A stretch of DNA of 64,000 bases, taken from positions 2,010,805 through 2,074,804 of the forward strand of contig KE159605.1 of assembly GCA_000403295.2 (NCBI GenBank). The letters are read 5' to 3'. The first letter of the stretch is position 1, and each line of letters starts with the position of its first letter. This DNA is from Lachnospiraceae bacterium M18-1. Lineage in GTDB: Bacteria; Bacillota; Clostridia; Lachnospirales; Lachnospiraceae. Positions 16,350 through 25,380 of this stretch are shown here, piece by piece. Both the position numbers and the translations under genes were made by a program. The notes beneath the pieces were generated by a model, which ran no database searches, had not been told where the DNA came from, and was given only the letters and a program-made list of their open reading frames with translations.

Positions 16350-17516
16350 ATGAACATACTAAAGAAAATATTCACAGAGCATTTTGAAGAAATTCAATAT
16401 ATCCTTCATCCTCGTCCTGTTGTGATGGAAAATATCGAAAAGATGATTAATTGTGGGGATCCTTCCTATGGCGGTGCCATGTATGGATGCCCTCATTGTG
16501 GTAATTTTAAATTTGTCCCTTTCCGATGCCATTCCAAGTTTTGCCCCACCTGCGGCAATAAATATTGCATTGACCGTTCCACTAAAATGTCGTTTAAATT
16601 GCTCCACGGGCCCCATCGCCATCTTGTTTTTACGATTGACGAAAAACTCCGTCCTTTTTTTCTCGAAGACCGTTCCCTGTTGGACTGCCTCTTTCGCTCT
16701 GTCCGCAGTGTCATCATGGAACTCTTTCACAAATTAAACAAACGTAAAAATTTCGTCCCTGGTTTTGTCTGTGTTCTTCATACCTTTGGACGCCCCCTTG
16801 AATGGAACCCTCATATCCACTGCCTCCTTACCGAAGGTGGATTTTCCGATGATGGATTCTGGCGTAATGTGAACTATTTCAATTACACTTATCTCCGGAA
16901 AGCTTTCCAGACCGCTCTCCTAAATGAAATGGAGAAGAAGATCGGCCCTTCTTTTAAAAAAATGAAAGGAGCCATCTACCGTAAGGATAAAGAAGGATTT
17001 TATGTCTATGCAAAACCAAACCTTTGTGATCCTGATACTGTGGTAAAATATATCAGCAGATATCTTGGACGTCCCACGATCGCCTCTTCCAGAGTTGATT
17101 CCTATGATGGCGAAAACGTGACTTTTCATTATAACAAGCATGAAGATGACTCTTATGTGGAAAAAACGCTTCCCGTGTTGGATTTTATACAACTTCTGAT
17201 CCAGCATATCCCGGAAAAGCATTTCAAGATAACCCGCTATTATGGACTCTATGCCCGGCGGCGGGAACTTGATAAAACCATACGCAAAGCCGTTGATCCT
17301 TGTAAACATAAAATCATTTTGGATTGGAATCAATGGCGGAATCTCATTTTTCTCTCTTTTGGATATGACCCTTTAGAATGTCCAAAATGCAAACACAAAA
17401 TGGTTTTTATGGAACTCTACCAGAAGCATAAGCGTGTCCCTCTAGAAGAATTATACGAAAAGGCCATGGCACCCTACCGATGTCAATCCAAAGGCCCTCC
17501 CGGTAAATGTGCTTGA
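16350..17516 (+). CDS. IS91-family HUH transposase
   Basis: A 388-residue rolling-circle transposase. An N-terminal zinc-binding region (CPHCGNFK, then CHSKFCPTCGNKYC, residues about 47-75) is followed by the HUH motif in EWNPHIHCLLTEGG near residue 155. The tyrosine region ITRYYGLYARRREL near 295 holds the likely nucleophile. A second CxxC pair (CPKCKHKM) is near the C-terminus. All key residues are present, so the enzyme may be active. The reading frame is opposite to the interrupted glycan genes. Confidence 0.92.
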   Translation: MNILKKIFTEHFEEIQYILHPRPVVMENIEKMINCGDPSYGGAMYGCPHCGNFKFVPFRCHSKFCPTCGNKYCIDRSTKMSFKLLHGPHRHLVFTIDEKLRPFFLEDRSLLDCLFRSVRSVIMELFHKLNKRKNFVPGFVCVLHTFGRPLEWNPHIHCLLTEGGFSDDGFWRNVNYFNYTYLRKAFQTALLNEMEKKIGPSFKKMKGAIYRKDKEGFYVYAKPNLCDPDTVVKYISRYLGRPTIASSRVDSYDGENVTFHYNKHEDDSYVEKTLPVLDFIQLLIQHIPEKHFKITRYYGLYARRRELDKTIRKAVDPCKHKIILDWNQWRNLIFLSFGYDPLECPKCKHKMVFMELYQKHKRVPLEELYEKAMAPYRCQSKGPPGKCA

Positions 17517-17568
17517 TTTTATTTCCCATCTGTCCCATACTAAACGTAATATAAAGATGGGAGGCTCC

Positions 17569-17751
17569 ATGATGAATTCAAAATTTTTAGAGGAACTCAG
17601 ACAACGCTATATGAAAAACCCGCCAGAAGGTATGACATCCAAGCTGGTAAAAAACATGACGGATTCCGACCTGCTCGACATGCATTACTTTCTAACTGAA
17701 GATGAGGATCTTGACGGGAATGACTCTGAAGATGGTTTCTATATCTTCTAA
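17569..17751 (+). CDS. Small IS91-associated protein
   Basis: A 60-residue acidic protein starting MMNSKFLEELRQRYM, with a strongly acidic tail (TEDEDLDGNDSEDGF). The start is chosen at 17569 because GGGAGG lies just ahead. The same frame is open further upstream and overlaps the transposase end. It is inside the element, so it travels with the transposase. No function is recognised; an accessory or inhibitor role is only a guess. Confidence 0.6.
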   Translation: MMNSKFLEELRQRYMKNPPEGMTSKLVKNMTDSDLLDMHYFLTEDEDLDGNDSEDGFYIF

Positions 17752-17811
17752 TCGTTCTCATGAGTCATTATGCCCTTTCGATAACCTATTATTTTGGTAG
17801 GTTATTTTTCT

Positions 17812-18120
17812 TTATGCAAAAATGGAGAAATTTCCTAATAGACAAAAAATTTTATGTATACTCAAATCCCACACAAAAAAATCACTAATGCCACTCCTTC
17901 TAAGCTGTTCTGCCATTTCCAAAGCATATTTAGTCGAGGCCACAACAATGAAAACATCCTCTTTTCTTTTTAGAAATTCCGCATAGCTAATAACTGGCTT
18001 ACCACCTAACTCCACCTTTTCTTTATTATTACAGAAGAAAAACTCAATTAATTCGGTTCCCAGTATATCTATAATCTGTTTGGCTATATCTCCTGCTCCA
18101 AATATCGCCAGCTTTTTCAT
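17812..18120 (-). CDS. Rossmann-domain protein fragment cut by the IS91 element
   Basis: About 102 codons starting MKKLAIFGAGDIAKQIIDIL after GTGGAGG. The G-x-G-x-x pattern and the later EDVFIVVASTKYALEMAEQL strand and helix match the small NAD-binding-like domain found at the N-terminus of several glycosyltransferases and methyltransferases in this cluster. The frame ends with a TAA in the 8-base repeat at the element border, right after FSIFA. It probably represents the first domain of a longer protein, perhaps the DUF115 protein on the other side of the element. A joined sequence would need one more frame change, so the gene may already have been damaged. Confidence 0.6.
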   Translation of the reverse strand: MKKLAIFGAGDIAKQIIDILGTELIEFFFCNNKEKVELGGKPVISYAEFLKRKEDVFIVVASTKYALEMAEQLRRSGISDFFVWDLSIHKIFCLLGNFSIFA

Positions 18121-18141
18121 GAATACCTCCACAATATTATT

Positions 18142-19404
18142 CTATTTTCTTGCTATTTCATCCAAAAAATCTTTCACGGAAAAAAATTTATTCTCTATAT
18201 ATACTCCATTAGATTTTGGCTTTAAACTTTGTCTGATCAGTTTTTCAATCCCATGCACTATCCATTTCCTTTTATTTTCCAGCTCCCCCTTCTCAAAATC
18301 AATATCTGCAATAGAATAATCATATGGAAGAAGAATGGTAAATTTCCTTCTCGGCCAGCCATATGCAACTACTGTATATGCTAATTCTTCTCCCCATCTT
18401 CTATAAAAGTCATCTTTCCTGCATAAAAGATCAAAGTCCGCTTTCAACTGTATCCTGTTAGCTTGATTCCTTTCCCAATCAATTTTAATTATACAGCTCT
18501 CCTTTTGAGACGTGATATATAAACTATCATTATAAAAGCAAAATTCTCCAAGCAAATCACCAAAAAGGCTATCGCTGGTACTCTCATCACCGCATATAAC
18601 ATCCTCAGTATGACCTGTCGTCGTATTCCACCTCATAACTCTGCTCCCAATATTCTTACCAGTATAATTCTTTATCAAAAAAATATAATCTGTATTGGGT
18701 ACAAAGAAAGCTGCCTTTATTCCATTGTTTTCTGAATCCAATCTTTTTAATTTAAACAGCTTCCAATGATCTATATCTAACTTATATACATTATTATCCA
18801 TCTCGGAAAAAAGAAGAATAGAATCTCCAAATTCAATTATCGATGAAAAAAAGGGACATTGCTCGTCTATTCCGAATATTTCACCAAAACAATCATGGTA
18901 AACGATTTTTTTAGTCTTTAAATCCATGCTTATAATATGATCCGTCTGTCCACTCAGATATATGATCATATCATTCACAACAATCCAAAATTTTATAAAT
19001 GAACCTTCTCCTTTTGTATACCTCTTCGGAATATCCTCATATGACCACAATCCTGTATTCAAATTGTAGAACGCCCATTTTCTTGCGCCAGATGGTGCAA
19101 AAAACAATTCGTTATCAATTCTGATTGGAGGATGATATATTCCGCCTTCATTTTGAGTTTCTTCAAACGAACATAAATATCTCGCTTCAGCTCTTTCAAA
19201 ATTGATAGTATACACAGCATTTAATGTTGCAGATATTCCATAGTTAAAATCAGTTATATAATGATATTCTCTTTGCAAATGCTCCTTATACATTTTTTTT
19301 AACGATTCGTGCCATTCAGGAAAAATGTTCTTTAATTCTCCTATAGGCACTAATCTCGTACCCATATATATAACATCAGACTTGAAAATTTCATTTTGAA
19401 CCAT
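18142..19404 (-). CDS. Unassigned protein, beta-propeller-like
   Basis: A 420-residue protein with no signal peptide or membrane span. I do not recognise a named family. Repeated short beta-rich units with W/Y/F and turn patterns occur about every 45 residues, such as RKWAFYNLNTGLWSYEDI, HIISMDLKTKKIVYHDCF, NNVYKLDIDHWKLFKLKR and RVMRWNTTTGHTEDVICG. This spacing suggests a Kelch- or TolB-like propeller. It lies between two glycan-cluster genes in an AT-rich stretch and is probably a binding or scaffold protein for the pathway. Function unknown. Confidence 0.6.
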   Translation of the reverse strand: MVQNEIFKSDVIYMGTRLVPIGELKNIFPEWHESLKKMYKEHLQREYHYITDFNYGISATLNAVYTINFERAEARYLCSFEETQNEGGIYHPPIRIDNELFFAPSGARKWAFYNLNTGLWSYEDIPKRYTKGEGSFIKFWIVVNDMIIYLSGQTDHIISMDLKTKKIVYHDCFGEIFGIDEQCPFFSSIIEFGDSILLFSEMDNNVYKLDIDHWKLFKLKRLDSENNGIKAAFFVPNTDYIFLIKNYTGKNIGSRVMRWNTTTGHTEDVICGDESTSDSLFGDLLGEFCFYNDSLYITSQKESCIIKIDWERNQANRIQLKADFDLLCRKDDFYRRWGEELAYTVVAYGWPRRKFTILLPYDYSIADIDFEKGELENKRKWIVHGIEKLIRQSLKPKSNGVYIENKFFSVKDFLDEIARK

Positions 19405-19513
19405 TTTAAATTATCCTGACCTTTTCTATCCCGTTTAAAATTCGTATTGTATAAAATCTACACTCCATTTACATTCAAATACTTTTCCACATTTCATACT
19501 TATATAATCTAAG

Positions 19514-20578
19514 TTATTTAGTTAAAACTACACTGCCATATACATCCGTAACCGGAACATAATTAATTCCTTCTTCCTCACAGAATCTATCCACCGCTCT
19601 TCCAGCCGGCATAGCATTTCGTCCGGCAGTCTCCTGATGATGTAAACAGTCATGTATAATAATATAGCCGTGTTTTTGCAGCTTCGGCCAAAAGAATTTA
19701 AGCCCTGAGTATGTGGACTCATACAAATCCATATCCAGACTGACGAAAGCCCACTCCTCATTTTCCAAACCCGCTGTCGTATCCGGAAATACTCCTTTTT
19801 TTATGATGCAATGCTCCGGATATTTCATCTTGTTCATAACAAGCTCAGCAGATGTATCCTTAAATGTATCGATAAAGGAGTCAGAAACATTTCCATTCTC
19901 TTTGGACATTACATCCTTATTAAAGGAATCAAAAGTATCAAATAAGTATAATTTTCGTTCTGGAAACATCTCGTTTATATATTTTGCCGTATCGCCTTTA
20001 TATACCCCTGCTTCCGCAATGCTGCCATCAAGCCCCATATTTCGGATTCTTGCTGAAATTAGCTCGATTGTCGACAATCTCACATAATCGTCATTTATCT
20101 GCATCTGAAAATCCTCAATATATCTTTTTCTTCTGAGCATCAATTCTCTGCATATAGCATAATCAAATATTTCACAGTCCGTGAGTTCTACGAGTACCTC
20201 ATGTGATGGCGAAGCATTTCTTGTATACAGCGATGACATGTAGAAATGCCTATAATCAAATTCGAAGTCATTGTTAGAAGCATTGATTATTTTCTCATTT
20301 GGAATTTCCAATTTTTGTAAAGTCTGTCTCATTTCACATTGATATAAATCACTACAGATAAGCACATAATCAAAGCTTATATCCTTAAGATACTGGGGAG
20401 ACAGTATATCACCTCCCCATGACGCCGGAATATCCCACCACAATCCTTTTTTCGGCGGGTCATATCTCCCCCTTTTATTCTTATCGACAATTGCAATCAC
20501 CTGACATTTTCCTGGATTGAGCATCTTTATAATATTTTTTGACACTGCTCCTGCTCCATATAGTACAATTTTCTTCAT
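19514..20578 (-). CDS. TylF/MycF-type O-methyltransferase with N-terminal Rossmann domain
   Basis: A 354-residue two-domain protein. Residues 1-105 begin KKIVLYGAGAVSKNIIKML and form the small Rossmann domain common in this cluster. Residues about 150-354 match the macrocin-type methyltransferase family: GSIAEAGVYKGDTAKYINEM (SAM site), LYLFDTFDSF, FVSLDMDLYESTYSGLKFFW and YIIIHDCLHH. The aspartates of the last two blocks bind metal in the family. It probably methylates a hydroxyl of a surface sugar using SAM. It follows a double-Rossmann GT2 gene and precedes the propeller-like gene. Confidence 0.85.
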   Translation of the reverse strand: MKKIVLYGAGAVSKNIIKMLNPGKCQVIAIVDKNKRGRYDPPKKGLWWDIPASWGGDILSPQYLKDISFDYVLICSDLYQCEMRQTLQKLEIPNEKIINASNNDFEFDYRHFYMSSLYTRNASPSHEVLVELTDCEIFDYAICRELMLRRKRYIEDFQMQINDDYVRLSTIELISARIRNMGLDGSIAEAGVYKGDTAKYINEMFPERKLYLFDTFDSFNKDVMSKENGNVSDSFIDTFKDTSAELVMNKMKYPEHCIIKKGVFPDTTAGLENEEWAFVSLDMDLYESTYSGLKFFWPKLQKHGYIIIHDCLHHQETAGRNAMPAGRAVDRFCEEEGINYVPVTDVYGSVVLTK

Positions 20579-20620
20579 TCTTCGACCTTCCTCTCATTGT
20601 TCTAAATCTCTTGAAATTAT

Positions 20621-22414
20621 TTATCTACATTCCAATATCCATTGTCGTAATTCCTCATACTCGACAACTTTTGCCTTGCAATATTCTAAATCTTTTTTTA
20701 TTGAACTAACGGCCAATGCACTTGAAGGTAATATTAACACCAAATCGTCTTTTGAAAGAGAATTTGGATCTGGTTTTTTTATCAACTTATCGTCTCCGTT
20801 TCGATCCCATAATTCTGTCGGAAATATGACTGTATCCATTAGCATTCCTATCACAATACCGGCATTTTTTCCTTTGGCCCCGTAGCCTATTATACGATTG
20901 TATTTTTCATTACCAGCATGTAATCCTATCTTCTCTTGATTCATCGTCCCTCCACAGATCTCACATATTCTTTTATAAAATAATCTATATATTTCATCTG
21001 TCTTGGATTTGTCAATTATAAAACTCATTAAAATATCATCGTTATATATTTCTTGAAGATTATGCTTAATCATATTTTTGTATGGACTTAATTCTATATC
21101 ATCTAATAATCCTCTTCTTGCAAACATCCATTTTGTAAATATCTTCAAAAAACTCTTAGTATAGCGCATAGCAGTGTCATAGTCATACCATCTGAAAAAA
21201 CGTAATTTCAAATCCTTATACACGTACCATAACGACATAAGCCACTCTGTCGGAGCTTTCGAATATGATGTCCTCCCTGGAGAAAAGCTTTGAAAATGAT
21301 ATACTTCATCGCTAAAATAAACTCTCTCGCACAATGTAAGCATTTTATATGTCATAGCCGTATCAAGTCTAAAATAGCATCCTCTAATTTCATCATTCAT
21401 ATCTATCAAGTCATCGAAATACTGCTCTGTGACTTTCATATCCCATAATTTTCCCCACCATGTTCCTGACAATCTTCCGATAGCAAATTCTTCCATAATA
21501 TGATTTTGCGAAAAAGCATGGCATAAAGGATCACTATGATAAAACCAGAATTTATCCTTTCCATCAAATGATATGTCTTTTTTCATGAGATCAAATTCAC
21601 TATCCGCAGCTATAGCCATTGTCCGTACTGCAACCATGTCCGTCTTATTTTTTTCCCCTACTTTTACAGCGTATTCAAGAAAACCTTCGCTATAATAGTC
21701 GTCCCCATCCAATTGACACCAATATTTTCCATAGAGATTATTTCTTATTGTTTTTATAAGTTTTAAATCTGTCCATACATAGTTACTGACTAATCTGATA
21801 ACTTTAACTCTTACATCCATTTGCTCATATTCTTTGGCAATTTCATATGAGCGGTCAGTCGCTCCATTAATAATAATTACATAAACAAAATTTCTATAGG
21901 TCTGCCTAAGGATGCTTTCGAAGCTTCTTCGGAGCAAATATTCTTCCGTGTTATAAATTATAGAAGTAATTGTAACAAGAGGAGATATGATGACTGATTT
22001 TTCATAATCTATATCCTTGGATGCCTCTTTCAGATGATAACCATAATCCACAGGAACACTTTCTCTTTTATAAAAGGGTAAAATTATTCTGTCTTTTGCA
22101 ACACCTATTTCCTTTAAAAACTCAACAATACTGGCATGTATATTTGGAGAAACCACAATATATTCACCTCTATATTGTTTCCTTAAATTTTCAGGTGAAA
22201 TAACAGGCTTCCCTTTAAAATATGTATTACTTCCCGCCTTCACGTCTACATAAAACTGTATTTTCGTTCCCATTGCGTTTAAGCATTTAGAAAAATATGA
22301 GCCATTTCCACCAATACCGTATACTATACATTTATCTATGTTTAACATGGATACTGCCTGACATAGTTTTTCCAAATCCGGCTCATAGATATCATAAATC
22401 ACATTTCTTTTCAT
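20621..22414 (-). CDS. Family 2 glycosyltransferase flanked by Rossmann domains
   Basis: A 597-residue protein in three parts. Residues about 15-115 (KCIVYGIGGNGSYFSKCL) form an N-terminal Rossmann domain. Residues about 145-400 form a GT2 transferase, with VTITSIIYNTEEYLLRRSFE, FVYVIIINGATDRS and the DxD-like WCQLDGDDYY. Residues about 505-590 (NRIIGYGAKGKNAGIVIGML) form a second Rossmann-like unit. A GT2 enzyme adds a sugar from a nucleotide-sugar on the cytoplasmic face. The doubled Rossmann modules may bind a nucleotide or mediate complex formation; this is not established. Confidence 0.85.
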   Translation of the reverse strand: MKRNVIYDIYEPDLEKLCQAVSMLNIDKCIVYGIGGNGSYFSKCLNAMGTKIQFYVDVKAGSNTYFKGKPVISPENLRKQYRGEYIVVSPNIHASIVEFLKEIGVAKDRIILPFYKRESVPVDYGYHLKEASKDIDYEKSVIISPLVTITSIIYNTEEYLLRRSFESILRQTYRNFVYVIIINGATDRSYEIAKEYEQMDVRVKVIRLVSNYVWTDLKLIKTIRNNLYGKYWCQLDGDDYYSEGFLEYAVKVGEKNKTDMVAVRTMAIAADSEFDLMKKDISFDGKDKFWFYHSDPLCHAFSQNHIMEEFAIGRLSGTWWGKLWDMKVTEQYFDDLIDMNDEIRGCYFRLDTAMTYKMLTLCERVYFSDEVYHFQSFSPGRTSYSKAPTEWLMSLWYVYKDLKLRFFRWYDYDTAMRYTKSFLKIFTKWMFARRGLLDDIELSPYKNMIKHNLQEIYNDDILMSFIIDKSKTDEIYRLFYKRICEICGGTMNQEKIGLHAGNEKYNRIIGYGAKGKNAGIVIGMLMDTVIFPTELWDRNGDDKLIKKPDPNSLSKDDLVLILPSSALAVSSIKKDLEYCKAKVVEYEELRQWILECR

Positions 22415-22492
22415 AATTTACCTCTCTTTTTATGCGTACAGCCATCAATTTAAAATAAAGCAGGAAACTGCAGGAAATAACCTACACAGCGG

Positions 22493-23179
22493 CTAAAACC
22501 TCAGTTCCCGTATATCCTGCAAAATCTCCCCATACGGCCTGTCCTTTCCAAACAAAAGAGTCGTCCCGAGGACAAAACCCTGCACTCCCTTAGGCGCAAA
22601 CTCCAGAATCTTATCGGCGCTGCAGGCTCCGTCCCAATAGATCTCAAAATCCATATCCTCTTTCATGGAAAGCAGCTTCGTAATCTTCTCCCCTACATAG
22701 GAAAGATACATCTGTCCGGCGTTTCCCGGGTTCACGGACATCACAAGGACTTTCTTCACTATACGGAGCATCTCCATAACCGTCTCAACAGAAGTTCCCG
22801 GATTGATGGCAATCCCCGGTATCATCCCAGAGTTGATGATGACCTGCAATGTAGTTGACGGATGGTATTCCGCTTCTGGATGGATATATACGGTATCCCC
22901 TTTCCGGAGGTTTTTCAAAAATAACTTGATATTATTGATAGGATGTTCTATCATCAGATGTACGTCCAACGGCTTATCCGTAGCGCCGGCTATATAGCGC
23001 AGATCATTTAATGACATTGCAAAGTTCGGGACATAACGGCCATCCATGATGTCTATATGGAAGGAGTCGATCCCTCCCTCGTCCAGATTTTTTACTTCCC
23101 TCTCCAGATTTCCATAATTGGCGCACATCATAGAGGCTGTAAGTTCAAAATGCCTCTTCTGTAAATTCTCCATGTACAT
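22493..23179 (-). CDS. Ribulose-phosphate 3-epimerase family protein
   Basis: A 228-residue TIM-barrel protein. FHIDIMDGRYVPNFA near residue 40 carries metal and substrate residues, DVHLMIEHP the next histidine, and MSVNPGNAGQMYL the phosphate loop (usually PGFGGQ). The second catalytic aspartate is in IYWDGACSADKI where most homologs have VDGG. The changed phosphate-loop and DGG surroundings set it apart from the housekeeping enzyme. In the glycan cluster it could supply an epimerised pentulose or hexulose phosphate for a CDP-linked unit. It may also be a paralog with a new substrate. Confidence 0.8.
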   Translation of the reverse strand: MYMENLQKRHFELTASMMCANYGNLEREVKNLDEGGIDSFHIDIMDGRYVPNFAMSLNDLRYIAGATDKPLDVHLMIEHPINNIKLFLKNLRKGDTVYIHPEAEYHPSTTLQVIINSGMIPGIAINPGTSVETVMEMLRIVKKVLVMSVNPGNAGQMYLSYVGEKITKLLSMKEDMDFEIYWDGACSADKILEFAPKGVQGFVLGTTLLFGKDRPYGEILQDIRELRF

Positions 23180-23250
23180 TTTCCTACCGTTCCTTCATTT
23201 TTGAATCCCCATCGGGCTGTTTTGCAGCAGGATGCCGCTTTGCTTTATTC

Positions 23251-24387
23251 TTACTTCGCGCTATATATGGTACTGTTGCTCCTGCACTCTTCAAAAAGGG
23301 CAATATAACACTCCGCTGCTTCTTCGTTTGCTTTCTTCATCTTTTCGTCAATCCACCCCTCATGAAACCAATGGACAGAATATGTATGTACTGTGCTGTT
23401 CAGCATTCCGGACATATAATCATAAGGCTGAAAGTAATCATAGGCATAAATATTCATTCCACAGATATTCTGAGTCGTACCGTCAACAACATACCCTGCG
23501 TCCAGAGCAACCCGGGTGTCATAAAATCCGCAGGTATTTTTATTTATCCGACCGTCCTTATCAATAAAATCTATCGTTTTTCTCGCATCGAGAAACCGTC
23601 TGATCATCGGGTTTCCTTTTACTGCCCCGCTTAAGCCCCCGAAGTTAACCGTCTGCCATTTTTCAACTCCGCAAAACGCCTCCTGGTATCTGAGCTCCTC
23701 AATACTTCTCTTGATTTCCACATCCGTGTCCAGATAAAACCCTCCATGATGGTATAGGATATCAAGCCTTGCATAATCCGGCACAAAACCATATGCTCCG
23801 GCTTCATATGCCTGCTTCATATAAGAATTTTCAGTAATATCATAGTTATCTTCATTCCATTCGATAATCTCATAGTCAGGGCAGAACCGTCTCCAACTGT
23901 CAAGGCATTTTTGCAATTCTTCGGGAACAGGCTTTCTTCCAAGCCACATATAATGAATTTTTTTCGGTATGGCGGGTTTTTCTAAAAGTTTCGGTTCTCC
24001 CTTGGACGGACTTGAACAAAAATTATAGATACACAGCATCGGCGTGATGTAGCACTCCATTTCTTCGGTACACTGCATTCCCTGAAGCTGTTCGATCACG
24101 TCTGGAAACCTGCTGATATTCAATAGGATCACTGTATTTTTCTTACACTTTTCTAAAAAAGACGGGGAATTTACAGGAACTGATCTGCCGAAAAGTTCAA
24201 TTCTGCTCCCCCATTTAGCTTTATCATTGTCCAGATAACATCTGATGAATGGCAGAAGGCCATATTTTAATAATATCTGCGGCATTGTCACTTGTCCGAG
24301 CACACCCGCTCCAAACATGACAATCTCATGATGTCCCTCTCTGATCTTTTTATTTAATTCCTCAAATGAGCAGCACAGTAATTTCAT
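23251..24387 (-). CDS. GT32-type capsular glycosyltransferase with N-terminal Rossmann domain
   Basis: A 378-residue protein. HEIVMFGAGVLGQVTMPQIL near residue 20 begins the Rossmann module. From about residue 138, IPKKIHYMWLGRKPVPEEL starts a DXD-sugar-binding glycosyltransferase of family 32, with YARLDILYHHGGFYLDTDVE (DXD) near 225 and VHWFHEGWI near the end. It probably transfers hexose to the growing surface glycan in the cytoplasm. It sits between the epimerase and a methyltransferase gene, all on the same strand. Confidence 0.87.
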   Translation of the reverse strand: MKLLCCSFEELNKKIREGHHEIVMFGAGVLGQVTMPQILLKYGLLPFIRCYLDNDKAKWGSRIELFGRSVPVNSPSFLEKCKKNTVILLNISRFPDVIEQLQGMQCTEEMECYITPMLCIYNFCSSPSKGEPKLLEKPAIPKKIHYMWLGRKPVPEELQKCLDSWRRFCPDYEIIEWNEDNYDITENSYMKQAYEAGAYGFVPDYARLDILYHHGGFYLDTDVEIKRSIEELRYQEAFCGVEKWQTVNFGGLSGAVKGNPMIRRFLDARKTIDFIDKDGRINKNTCGFYDTRVALDAGYVVDGTTQNICGMNIYAYDYFQPYDYMSGMLNSTVHTYSVHWFHEGWIDEKMKKANEEAAECYIALFEECRSNSTIYSAK

Positions 24388-24438
24388 TTATCCACTTCCT
24401 TGCTTTTCAGTACGGCTGCCGGGTAAATACGTTGTATC

Positions 24439-25380
24439 CTACCTTTTTACAACCAGTGTCAGACAATCTATCTCCGGTTCAACCCAATCGACAATTCGCT
24501 GATCTTCTATTTCAAATCCGGCGCGATACGCCAGATAAGCAAAAATATTTTTACTCATAAAACTTCTCGATTCAGCCGCATTATCATAAGAAGCCTTATA
24601 ATCTGAATCATTATTGGAATGATGAAAGAGTGCTTTCCCTCCCGGCCTGAGTATTCTGTATGTTTCTTTCAGGTAATTTGATATATCCAATAGTTCAAAA
24701 TGCACCATGGAATCATAGGTGAACAGCGATGTATATTGCTCATTAGGAAGCGCCGACAGATCACATCCGTTGTTAACAACATAGGAAATCTTATCCGTAC
24801 CCGAAAATCTCATCCTGCACAGGTCTATGTTTTTTTCAAGGATATCAACCAATGTAATGTGGCCCGCAGAATTTATATAACGCGGCACATGTCTTCCTCT
24901 TCCACACGCCAGTTCCACTGTATTCTGCAAATCTAATCTGTCAAAAAGCCCGCGGCAAATGCCCCCGGCGCTCCAAAAGAAATCAAGCGCGCCCTCGCTT
25001 TCTGCAATTTCGAAGTATTGATCCATCGTGTCTATATGCGATATAGCACAAATCTCTCGTTCATAATCAATCCTTGGCATCAGATGCAGCTCGTCCACAA
25101 GCAATTTGTCCAGCCCTGCGTAAAATTCCTTTTTGTCGTTTTTCAACCGGCTCACGACCTCTTCCGCCTTCTCATTACGGACGGCAACGATGAACGGAAT
25201 CCCCATAGATACCGCCTCTTGATAGGAAACTACCGGTATGGCATCTATGTTTCTTATGAGCAAAGCATCACGGTCGCAAAAACATTGTATTCGATTGTCC
25301 AGGTTATATCGCCGCAAAAGCTGAAGATATGCCCGTCCTTTATTTCCTGCCCCATATATGATAAACATCCTGTCTTCCAT
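24439..25380 (-). CDS. SAM-dependent methyltransferase with N-terminal Rossmann domain
   Basis: A 313-residue protein. MFIIYGAGNKGRAYLQLLRR is the N-terminal Rossmann module; residues about 140-313 form a class I methyltransferase with NTVELACGRGRHVPRYINS (SAM site), SLFTYDSMVHFE and YRILRPGGKALFHHS. The ATG at 25380 overlaps the TGA of rfbG by one base (TGATG), favouring it over the GTG codon just upstream. It likely methylates a sugar or sugar-linked intermediate of the CDP-sugar pathway. Confidence 0.82.
   Translation of the reverse strand: MEDRMFIIYGAGNKGRAYLQLLRRYNLDNRIQCFCDRDALLIRNIDAIPVVSYQEAVSMGIPFIVAVRNEKAEEVVSRLKNDKKEFYAGLDKLLVDELHLMPRIDYEREICAISHIDTMDQYFEIAESEGALDFFWSAGGICRGLFDRLDLQNTVELACGRGRHVPRYINSAGHITLVDILEKNIDLCRMRFSGTDKISYVVNNGCDLSALPNEQYTSLFTYDSMVHFELLDISNYLKETYRILRPGGKALFHHSNNDSDYKASYDNAAESRSFMSKNIFAYLAYRAGFEIEDQRIVDWVEPEIDCLTLVVKR

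Larger units (their letters stand above)
16252..17805 (+). mobile_element. IS91-family insertion element
   Basis: The element contains a transposase and a small second gene. The left end has hairpins GTGCC/GGCAC (16260-16272) and CCCCTCA/TGAGGGG (16287-16304). The right end has TAACCTA/TAGGTTA (17782-17804), which with the following T-run could also be a terminator. TTTTCTTT occurs on both outer edges (16244-16251 and 17806-17813). IS91 elements usually make no target duplication, so the repeat may be partly target and partly element sequence. Exact ends are approximate. It interrupts the minus-strand glycan operon and is transcribed in the opposite direction. Confidence 0.8.
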
